Shown piece after piece: positions 47,098 through 55,734 of a stretch of DNA of 64,000 nucleotides (its first letter is position 1; every line of letters begins with the position of its first letter). The position numbers and the translations under genes were made by a program. The notes under the pieces are model-generated. The model saw only the letters and a list, made by a program, of their open reading frames with translations. It had not been told where the DNA came from and searched no databases. The DNA comes from Hypericum androsaemum (lineage: Eukaryota; Streptophyta; Magnoliopsida; Malpighiales; Hypericaceae). Location of the stretch: assembly GCA_963995505.1 (NCBI GenBank), contig OZ023192.1, positions 10,399,001 through 10,463,000 of the forward strand, read 5' to 3'.

Positions 47098-48035
47098 TTA
47101 ACTGAGTAGCGTCTTGACAAAATCTAGCTTCATTTCTCCGTCCATTTCTTGAAAGAAGCTAACATAACCTAGATTTTGCATTAATCGAATCCCGGCTCGA
47201 ATTACTTCTTGTCTAGTCAATCCTAACTTCATAAGCTCCTGAGCCATATCATCATTTATAGAACCTGTGCCATTACCTATCTTCTCAGCGATCACCATAA
47301 AGTCTTTTCTCGTTCCTTCAATTCCTACATTGAATGCATCAATGAACTCATTCACATGTGATGTTTCTCTTGCTCTTTTTCTTGACTGGAGCTTTGCTGA
47401 AGATGTAGGTGCATTTCTGTTTTGAGGAGAATCTGTTGCAACAACTTCTTCATTCTGGTCAATATTTTTCTATTCAGCCTCAATATTTTCTACTGCATCT
47501 GCTAGAGATTCTGCTGCTTTTTCATTTGCACGATCCTTCCCAAATATATGGAGCAAACGTGAGTACAGTGAATATGATTTTTCAATAAGGTATAGCGCAT
47601 TAGGATGACTCTACAACAAAAGAAGTCATTATTGCAATTTACAGACATAAACTATATCAAAGTTAACCATAATATAAGAACATCATACTTACCTTCATGT
47701 ATGCATCTAAAACCTGTTTGCTATCCACTTCAACACATTGTTTGGTTTCGCTCCATCCAAATCCACTTTGGTTGACCATTTCAGTAGCATACTTTTCTTT
47801 CATTCTCTTTAATTTTTTTTGCGACATTCTTGGCTATAACACTACATCCTGGACTCCTTTCATTCATAGCCTTTGCTATAGTCTCATAAATTCCACCTTT
47901 AAAATTTCCTCCATCGCATTTGACCCCCTTTGCTACTAATTCTTCAAGTATGGTTACGAGTATAGTTTCTTGATCCGATGTCCATTCGTATTTTCTTGTC
48001 CTGGGATCAAGATATTCCATAGAAGAGTCTGTCAT
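47098..48035 (-). pseudogene. Myb/SANT-like DNA-binding protein (PIF/Harbinger ORF1 type), broken
   Basis: Exon 1 (48035-47693) reads MTDSSMEYLDPRTRKYEWTS, FKGGIYETIAKAMNERSPGC, and after a frameshift YATEMVNQSGFGWSETKQCV and VDSKQVLDAYMK. Exon 2 (47610-47098) reads SHPNALYLIEKSYSLYSRLL, HIFGKDRANEKAAESLADAV and a C-terminal helical part ending DFVKTLLS. This matches plant Myb/SANT-like proteins linked to Harbinger elements, which help target the transposase. Two lesions: an eight-A run at 47813-47820 shifts the frame (seven would keep it), and TAG at 47470-47472 follows ENIEAE. Confidence 0.75.
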
Positions 48036-48560
48036 CCTACATATCATATCAAAAATCTATTAAAAAGGGCAATAATACATTAAAACATGAGGAAGACACT
48101 AACAAGGCTCAACAAGTTCCATCACATTTGTTTTCATGTACTAAACAAAATGCATGATCCATTAGAATAAAATAATAAACAAGACACTGAAAATGATATT
48201 TAGTTTAGTCTTTTTTTTAAAATAGAAACTGTAATGGGCACAAAAATTCTACCCAACTCGAAATAGAATTATTCGTATGATTCTACCCGACTCGAACCAG
48301 AATTATTCGCAAGAAACTGTTGAAAGTACGACATGTAAACAAGCTAATAGCTGCAATAAACGATCCCCAAAATTAAAGTAAAAAAAAACTATGTTCTGTT
48401 TCGATTGGTAAAGATGGAATGGGTACATTCTTTGCCGTCATCTAAAGATGGAATTGGTACATGGTTTTCTTGCAGAGAGACGTACAGGCAAAAAAAGATA
48501 CAGTAAATAGCACCACAAGATCATCGAATCCAATTAATAGCATACAAGCAAGAGATGGGT

Positions 48561-49346
48561 TGATACGAATCCCGTCAATGATGCGACGAGACCCGGCCAC
48601 AAAGCGTGAAATCCCAGATCATTTTAGATTAGTTCGTGATGGAGATCTCGACCCGATGCTCACAACCAAACAAGAACCTTGGTATTAAGACCGCGACCCG
48701 CTGTTTGAGTTAAAACAAAGAACCTTGATATATCGATGATGCTACAAACGGTGATGAAGAGCCGCTTGATAAGTCGACGTAGAACTCAACGAAATTGCTC
48801 CATTGTGTTCGAACGGTTCTGAAGAACCTAGAGAGCAAAGCCCACATTTTTCAATCAATAATAGTCTGCCTCTTCTCATTTCATAAGCCTCTATAAATAG
48901 GCTCAATATTACAAAGAGATTTTAAATCAAAATACTTCCTAAATTGGCCAGAAGTTTGGCTGAAAAGATAAACTAAAAAAGGAATCAAAACTAAGCCTTT
49001 TAGGAAGGCCAAAACGTGACAAACAAGCCATTAGTTGTTGGAATATAATTTTTTAATCAAAACTAATGGCTGAAATAAACTTCCTAAATAGAATGTCCAA
49101 ATCAGAGGGAATCACTTTTCTAGATCTTTGCTGTTGAAAGGACCTTCTAGAACTTGTATTAAGGTCATAAACTCAGCTGAATTTCGTGGCTCTTGGTCCA
49201 TGGACTTTAATAAATTTGCTTGGGCCCAACTCTCCGATGTAAGCTTGGTTGGAAATCAGACCGTTAAGTTGTAAGTTGAAGCACTTTGCAGATGCTCTCA
49301 CAATTGGTCAGATTGACACTTTATAAGGCTACTAGGATTTACATCA
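48561..49346 (-). mobile_element. LTR L1 of the three-LTR retroelement
   Basis: Plus-strand ends TGATACGAATCCCG and GGATTTACATCA; on the coding (minus) strand it runs TGATGTAA to GATTCGTATCA. The left flank is TGGGT (48556-48560). L1 shares with L3 the stretches AAGTCGAC(G/A)TA, CTCAACGAAATTGCTC and CAAACAAGCCATTAGTTG, which differ in L2. Confidence 0.88.
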
Positions 49347-49459
49347 TTCCCCTCCTCTTGAAAGGGATTTGTCCTCAAATCCTTGCATATGTCATGCTTG
49401 TGCCAATTAAAAATCATGCTGAAACAAGGTTGAATCTTCAAACGACGTGGTTGCACTTA

Positions 49460-50231
49460 TGATACGAACCCCGCCAACGATGCGACGAGACCCGGCCACA
49501 AAGTGTGAAATTCCAGATCGTTCTAGATCAGTTCGTGATGGAGATCTCAACCCGATGCTCACAACCAAACAAGAACTTTGGTATTAAGATCGCGACCCAC
49601 TGTTTGAGTTGAAACAAAGAACTTTGATATGTTGATGACGCCATAAACGGTGATGAAGAGCTGCCTGATAAGTCGATGGTAAATTCTACGGAATTGCTCT
49701 GTTGTGTTCGGACAGTTCTGAAGAACCAAGAGAGCAAAGCCCACGTTTTTCAATCAATAATAGTTTACTTTTTCTCATTCCATAAGCCTCTATAAATAGG
49801 CTCAATATTACAAAGAGATTCTAAATCAAACAACTCCTAAAAATCTGGCTGGAAAGGGAAACTAAAAAAGAAAATAAATCTCTGCCTTTTAGGAAGGCTA
49901 CAAACTTGATTATCAAGTAATAATAAACCAAAAGTTGCTGGAATATAATTTTCTAATCAAAACTAATGGCTGAAATAAACTTCCTAAATAGAATGCCCAA
50001 ATCAGAGGAAATCACTCTTCTAGATCTTTGTTGCTGAAAGGACCTTCTAGAACTTGTATTAAAGTCATAAACTCAGCTGAATTTTGTGGCTCTTGGTCCA
50101 TGGACTTTAATAAATTTGCTTGGGCCCAACTCTCTGATGTAAACTTGGAAATCAGACCGTTAAGTTGTAATTGAAGCACTTTGCAGATGCTCTCACAATT
50201 GGTCAGATTGACACTTTATAAGGCTACATCA
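49460..50231 (-). mobile_element. LTR L2 (middle LTR, divergent), 3' LTR to the ORF-bearing interior
   Basis: Plus-strand ends TGATACGAACC and GGCTACATCA. Directly right of it, on the minus strand, is the polypurine tract AAGAGGAGGGGAA, so it serves as the 3' LTR of the interior 50232-51450. Between L1 and L2 (49347-49459) is a 113-bp copy of the interior's 3' end. Confidence 0.88.
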
Positions 50232-51217
50232 TTCCCCTCCTCTTGAAAGGGATTTGTCCTCAAATCCTTGCATATGTCATGCATGTGCCAATTAAAAATC
50301 ATACGGGAAAAAGGTTGAATTTTCAAACGACGTGGTTGCACTTGATATCTTTCGCTCCAACAGAATATATACTTTGAACATAAACAATCTGAATTCATCT
50401 CCAAATCAAAAGTTAAAGACTCTCTTTTTCGAATAAGCCTTTCACCAATCTTCAAAGCATTCCACAAGTTGATCAATGCTGATCCTCTAACATATTCAAA
50501 CTTGTCAACTCCCAAGAAGTCAATATGCTCAACATATTCAACATGAAAATTTGGATATATGCAAGATATGGGCTGAACCTCTTCCTTCTCAATCATAACA
50601 ACAAATTCTTCATGATCACCATCAATTGGAGTTATGCACTTCTTTATGTGGACAACATTATTCACCACAGATGATTCATCAAATAAATTCCTTAAGTAAA
50701 GTAGTGACATTGTATGCTCATCAAAGTAATCTCCATCAAATAAGTCAATAGAATATGCACCAAACTCCTCCCATGTCAAAGTCTCTTCAAGAACTTTAAA
50801 AGAAGAAGCTTTCATATCAACTTCAGAACCACATACCTTATTCTCAATGTCGTACTTAGTGTGAATGATCTTCTCACGTTGCACTACACAACCTTCTCTT
50901 GCATGCAAGTCAATTTTCCTTGCCAATGACATAAGTTTCTCCCAGCTGTCTTCATCATCCCACGCTGTAACTCGATGAGTGCTATTACCTCTCACCCTAA
51001 TCTTCCTTTGTTGAGCTCTTGTATCCTTACCCACTTTAGGAACAACATCTACCCGCTTTGAAATTTTACTCTCTATACGGTTTATCCGTCTGTGAAACTT
51101 ATTGATCTCCCCACTCACTATGCAATTCATCTCACTCTTCATGGCCTCCATAAACTTTTTTAGATCAGCCAATGACTCATCATCTTCAAAGTTTCTTCGT
51201 GAGTAGTAGTAGGACAT
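50216..51217 (-). CDS. 333-residue retroelement ORF of unknown function
   Basis: The only intact long frame of the element. It starts MSYYYSRRNFEDDES with an acidic, coiled-coil-like N-terminus (LADLKKFMEAMKSEM, INKFHRRINRIESKI), then a basic stretch (AQQRKIRVRG) and a mixed C-terminal part ending in IFNWHMHDICKDLRTNPFQ and EEGNDV. I recognise no capsid zinc knuckle, protease, RT, RNase H or integrase. The ending LRTNPFQEEGNDV is of a kind often seen next to the polypurine tract in plant gypsy-derived elements. The frame reads through the polypurine tract and stops inside LTR L2. A gag-like role in a non-autonomous element is inference. Codons show no stops over 1 kb, so it may still be selected or young. 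Confidence 0.6.
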   Translation of the reverse strand: MSYYYSRRNFEDDESLADLKKFMEAMKSEMNCIVSGEINKFHRRINRIESKISKRVDVVPKVGKDTRAQQRKIRVRGNSTHRVTAWDDEDSWEKLMSLARKIDLHAREGCVVQREKIIHTKYDIENKVCGSEVDMKASSFKVLEETLTWEEFGAYSIDLFDGDYFDEHTMSLLYLRNLFDESSVVNNVVHIKKCITPIDGDHEEFVVMIEKEEVQPISCIYPNFHVEYVEHIDFLGVDKFEYVRGSALINLWNALKIGERLIRKRESLTFDLEMNSDCLCSKYIFCWSERYQVQPRRLKIQPFSRMIFNWHMHDICKDLRTNPFQEEGNDVAL

Positions 51218-51433
51218 GTTCTTGCTTATCTTTTTTATTTCCTTTCGACTTTTTCTTTTAGCCTTTTTTTCAACCTTTTTTTCTTTTCTTTTGTAGGCTT
51301 CCTCCTTTCTTTCTTTTTTTTGAATTTTTTTCTCTTTTTTTCTTTCTCTAACTCAGATTACAATAAGAGCAACTAACTGAAAACAAATGATAAAAATAAA
51401 ATTTAAAGGATAGATAGAACTGAAATAGAACCT

Positions 51434-51450
51434 TCAGCTCTGATACCAAA
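51434..51450 (-). promoter_or_regulatory. Primer-binding site (initiator-Met tRNA)
   Basis: On the minus strand, TTTGGTATCAGAGCTGA follows directly after LTR L3. TGGTATCAGAGC is the standard match to the 3' end of plant initiator-Met tRNA. Confidence 0.85.
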
Positions 51451-52231
51451 TGATACGAACCCCGTCAACGATGCACGAGACCTGTCCACGAAGTGTTGAA
51501 TCCTAGATCATTCTAGATCAGTTCGTGATGGAGATCTCGACCCGATGCTCACAACCAAACAAGAACCTTGGTATTAAGACCGCGACGCACTGTTTGAGTT
51601 TAAACAAAGAACCTTGATATATCGATGATGCCACAAATGGTGATGAAGAGCCGCTTGATAAGTCGACATAAAACTCAACGAAATTGCTCTGTTGTGTTCG
51701 AACAGTTCTGAAGAACCTAGAGAGCAAAGCCCACATTTTTCAATCAATAATAGTCTGCCTCTTCTCATTGCATAAGCCTTTATAAATAGGCTCAATATTA
51801 CAAAGAGATTTTAAATCAAAATACTTCCTAAATTGGCCAGAAGTTTGGCTGAAAAGATAAACTAAAAAAGGAATCAAAACTAAGCCTTTTAGGAAGGCCA
51901 AAATGTGACAAACAAGCCATTAGTTGCTGGAATATAATTTTCTAATCAAAACTAATGGCTGAAATAAACTTCCTAAATAGAATGCCCAAATCAGAGGGAA
52001 TCACTCTTCTAGATCTTTGCTGCTGAAAGGACCTTCTAGAACTTGTATTAAGGTCATAAACTCAGCTGAATTTCGTGGCTCTTGGTCAATGGACTTTAAT
52101 AAATTTGCTTGGACCCAACTCTCCGATGTAAGCTTGGAAATTAGACCGTTAAGTTGTAAGTTGAAGCACTTTGCAGATGCTCTCACAATTGGTCAGATTA
52201 ACACTTTATAAGGCTACTAGGATTCACATCA
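51451..52231 (-). mobile_element. LTR L3, 5' LTR of the three-LTR retroelement
   Basis: Plus-strand ends TGATACGAACC and GGATTCACATCA, followed by TGGGT (52232-52236), identical to the flank of L1. A TATA-like CTATAAATA (inverse form) lies near 51780. The primer-binding site abuts it on the internal side. Confidence 0.88.
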
Positions 52232-52962
52232 TGGGTAACGTGATGATGAAATAAAGATTATAAGATTTGGGTTAAGAACCCTAGCTACATGATAAAAAAT
52301 TTAAAAATACTAACCTGGTTTTCTTGAAGAGAGGCGTTAAAAACCCTAGAGAGGAAAAAAAAATTATGCCGTAGAGGAATGTGAAGGAAGAAACAAATAT
52401 AAAAAATAAGGGCAATATGGTAAAAAGAAAAAGAAGCTGGGTCATGTCCTAGGACTATTTTTAGGCCCATAAATTTAGGTGGGACAAGAATTTGGGGTAA
52501 GGCTGGGACAACTTTTAATCTTGTTCGGGCCCTTTGTTGTACCAAACGTGGGCTTGGGACAAAAAACATTGTCCAAGCCTGTCCAGTTATGCTTACGAAA
52601 CGCTCCCTAGGGGTTTATTTTGAAAAATATAAACAAAGAGGGTATTGAAATGGATATTTTTAATTTAGACAATTCACATTGCCAACCGGATTAAAAATCT
52701 AATGTGGCATGTCACGTCAGCCACCAAAATGACGTAGTTTTTAGGTTCAGAATAGATTTTGGCTCGGGGAGAATCTCGAGCCTCTAAGTGAAAGAAACGT
52801 GCAACTAGACGATTCAAAAAGTAGTTTCTAAACTACATGTTATAGCGCAAAAAATGTAAAAATACAAGGACCAAAATTGAATTTTTTTTCAATTTTTTAT
52901 TGATAGTTTCAATTTGTATTTAATTATGGCTTGCTCGAGCTTTTGATTATGGTATGTCCTAG

Positions 52963-53120
52963 CATACCATAATCACAAGCTTGGGCATACCATATTTATG
53001 TACTTTGACATAACATAATCACAAACCCGAGCATTCCATGATGACAAGCTCGGACATACAATAATTGATCGCTCGGACATACCATTATCACTCGTCCAGG
53101 CATACAATTATCACTTCTCA
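52963..53120 (+). repeat. 24-bp tandem repeat at the right end of the large element
   Basis: About seven degenerate units of CATACCATAATCACAAGCTC plus GG. Related units in the opposite orientation lie at about 44430-44530 on the left side. It looks like the terminal tandem array of the enclosing element. Confidence 0.75.
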
Positions 53121-53149
53121 GCAATGTCTGATCCATTCGACTCGGTCTT

Positions 53150-53372
53150 AGAAGAAAGATGAGAAGAAGGGAGAAAAAGGAGAGGAGGAGAAAGGAAAAG
53201 GGAAAAACAGAAGAGGAGAAGGAAGAGGAGAAGAAGGATAGGAGAAAGCATAAAGGAGTAGAAGAAGGAAGACGGAAAAAAGAAAGAGGAGAAGAAGGAA
53301 AAAAAGAATAAGAGGAGGATAAATCGTAGAGGAGAAGACGAAGGAAGGAAAAAAAGGAAGAGAGGAAAAAAA
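53150..53372 (+). repeat. Polypurine block (GGA/GAA-rich)
   Basis: About 220 bp that are almost entirely A and G on the plus strand (units such as AGAAGGAGAAGAGGA), with only a few pyrimidines. Not coding. Confidence 0.85.
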
Positions 53373-54015
53373 TACCCCTAGGATTGCATATGTGAATTTT
53401 CTATCGTCAGATCTCTAACATGCGCTTAGGCATTAAGAATTATGTTTCAGATTCGAGTCTCGACCATCCGGACCTACTTTTTTCAGTGTGTACCCAATCT
53501 AAAGCCATATCATTAAGTCTAGCTTATTTTGGATTAGTCTATCTAGCTTGACAAAAAGTATGGGCCTATTTTTTTGTTAATTATTTTTCTTAGTCTAATT
53601 TGACTATTGATACGTGTCAATTCATATAATTATTTGATATATTATTTATGTTATTCGATATGTTTCATCTTCGTAATGTCGTATTTTATTTCAGTTGAGT
53701 CGTGAGAGTGACGTTTAACTCTGTTCATCACATTCTGAGTTTCGTGGTTCAGGAGCACCAATTGTATTGAAAAGTACAATAGTGAACCCGAATATAATTG
53801 TTTGAAATCACTAATGTGAACAATGGAATGTGACATGAGTCCTGGGATAATAGCATGCATTATACAACAAGGTTGTCGAGATGCTACTATTCAAGTAGCC
53901 TGAGTGTCCGTGCTCTTGAATTTGGCTTAACACACTCGACCTATGCTGGTCGTACGAAATCTTTTGAAGAAATCTGATAGCTGTTGATCAATGTCAATAA
54001 TAATTGAGTGAGAGA
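53373..54015. other. Intergenic, no feature recognised
   Basis: AT-rich sequence between the polypurine block and a solo LTR. The minus frame 53651-53860 has no known domain. Confidence 0.5.
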
Positions 54016-54615
54016 TGTTGGACCTTTAGGCCCAATAAGGCAATTATTATTGTGCCTGATTGGGCCCAGGCCCATCATGCCCAAATGTTGGGCGGAATGA
54101 GCCGGTCAACCCGCGTTGATCGACCCTGGGCCACGTCAGACGCCATGCGGGCTGCGTGGCCCAACCAGACGGTGCCACGTCAGCGTGACGTGGCACTGAC
54201 GCAGTTACCGCAAGAGTTGGCAGCCCACATGGCACACTGTCTTACTGCCACGTGGCAAAGCTAGGGGTAGCTTTGCCATATGGCAGACCAGAAGTGCCAC
54301 GTGGCATGCCACATGGCGGACATGCGGCCCAGAAGTGCCAGGTGGCAGCCATGCGCGCCACGTGGTATGCCACGTGGTGCATTCGTATTGGCCAGATTTT
54401 TCTATAAAAGGGAAAATCCGACTGAACCAATTTGTAATTTTTTCGGACAACCACTCAATAGAAAGGCAAAACTTTGGAATAGTCCCTGAGTTTTGATCAG
54501 ATTTTTAATAGAGAAAATCTCGTGAAAATTAATTACGAATCTGTTATAACGTGATCGTAATTCGACTGGCACAAAGTTATAGTCGACCCGAACCTGTGGA
54601 CCTCTTGCTTCAACA
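54016..54615 (+). mobile_element. Solo LTR (600 bp), rich in CCACGTGG boxes
   Basis: It begins TGTTGGACC and ends GCTTCAACA, forming the TGTTG/CAACA inverted ends of copia-type LTRs. A TATA box, CTATAAAAGGG, lies near 54402. The 200 bp before it hold four perfect G-box cores (CACGTG, each within CCACGTGG) and many near versions (CCACATGG, CCAGGTGG). No primer site or coding sequence adjoins. The flanks AGAGA and AGTAA match in three of five bases only. Confidence 0.6.
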
Positions 54616-54848
54616 AGTAAGTGATTTATTATTAACGAATTAGTTTATTAATTAATTAGGTTTAACATGTAATTACTCATTAATTATACATTAAAACTGA
54701 CAGTAACAGAGGCAAAGAATCGTGTATAGGAAGGAGAAGAAGCTCTCTGTTATTGACTGTTGGCAAGGAAGAAGCTCTCTGTTGAGACCCAGCGATTACA
54801 AAAAAAAGGTAACAACTTTGAAGTTGAATTCAACAAAAGTCTCAAACT

Positions 54849-55133
54849 TTAGAGGGCGAATTCATCCGTGTTTTGGGGTACCATAAGTGAGCTGGAGACG
54901 AGGGATAAGAGGCGGTCGACCCAGTCATCCACAGCGGATTTCCACCACTCGATAAGCTTCGCATCGGCTACAAAGTGGGACGCAGAGCAGCCTGTGGGTC
55001 TAGACGGAAGAGACAATCCTTGACAGCTTGGAGGGAGCGTCCAACGGCTTCTTCTTGTCAGGCAAGTCCTCCCTTGTAATGGTCCGGAGAACCCGACCTC
55101 GTACATGCTCTTCACGGGCTCCAAAGTTGACAT
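54849..55133 (-). CDS. Hypothetical 94-residue protein, possibly a gene remnant
   Basis: It starts MSTLEPVKSMYEVGFSGPL after a CT-rich leader (minus strand 55140-55170) that looks like a genuine plant 5' UTR. The second half (FVADAKLIEWWKSAVDDWVD, LLSLVSSSLMVPQ) has a natural helix-like composition. The middle is basic and improbable, and another frame there gives RSLQAVKDCLFRLDPQAALR, so a frameshifted pseudogene is likely. I do not recognise the family. Confidence 0.35.
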   Translation of the reverse strand: MSTLEPVKSMYEVGFSGPLQGRTCLTRRSRWTLPPSCQGLSLPSRPTGCSASHFVADAKLIEWWKSAVDDWVDRLLSLVSSSLMVPQNTDEFAL

Positions 55134-55734
55134 CTTGAGGGCGGAGGAGAGGAGAGAGAGACGGTTGGGGCTCTTTTTGGCTTTAGAGGTTTTAGCCTTT
55201 TAAGGGTTTAAGAGAGGACTAGGCCCATTCTTTCAATTGATTTCAGATCTAGCAACTTACAAATTGATGTTATTGTTCATTGGGCTTGAGTTTTAGTTAA
55301 AAGTTTGGGGAAGAAGATGAAGTGGGGAAGAAGATGAAATGGAGGAGGGAATTTTTTATTTTTAAGTGGGAGGGGCATTTTAGTCTTTTCAATTGGGGGT
55401 TCACCGGAGAAAAATGAATATTCCAACTCCAAGGACCCGAGAGTCTATTATCATCAAAACTTAGGGACGGGACAATCATTTTTCAAAACTTAGGGACCCT
55501 AGGGGGAGGGTGACCAAAGGTCAAGGACTTGAGGATAATTTGCCTTTTTTTTCCTAAACTAGGCTTGCCTACTTTCATCCGAAAACTATGGTAAAACTTG
55601 TCTTGCTTTTAGACTGTCAAAATTTCTAGAACAATAACAATTATAGTCATAAATACTATAACATATTCCAATACTACAAGACAAAGTTTACTTCAAACAT
55701 CAATTGAATTAATCTTCATGATAAGTTTTTTTTA
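55134..55734. other. Spacer with a Mutator-like terminal-repeat remnant
   Basis: About 55360-55550 (AACTTAGGGACC, CAAGGACTTGAGGATAATTT) resembles the right terminus of the element ending at 15210. No matching left arm was found nearby. Nothing else supported. Confidence 0.45.

Larger units (their letters stand above)
45702..52607 (-). mobile_element. Harbinger-like element carrying an ORF1-type gene, enlarged by insertions
   Basis: Left terminus GGGTGCGTTAGGTACCACTT..CTGGACAG and inverted right terminus GGGAGCGTTTCGTAAGCATA..CTGGACAG match at about 70 percent over 29 bp. Between them is a Myb/SANT-like gene of the type found as ORF1 in plant PIF/Harbinger elements, but no DDE transposase. 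A 3-bp target duplication is not clear (GAT against TAG). Insertions at 45884-46837 and 48561-52231 account for most of its length. Confidence 0.5.
44420..53120. mobile_element. Large element (about 8.7 kb) bounded by long inverted repeats, probably Mutator-like
   Basis: Left 44612-44842 and right 52660-52895 (inverted) match over about 230 bp: CTTAGAGG.TCG, CTCCCCGAGC.AAAATCTA, CCACGTCAGATTTTTAAATC against its counterpart, GTTG.CAATGTGA. Outside both lie related tandem repeats on a GGTATG.CCGAG core, also inverted, which extend the symmetry to about 44420 and 53120. Most of the inside is a Harbinger-like element and a retroelement. No target duplication was found, and the superfamily is inferred from TIR length only. 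Confidence 0.6.
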
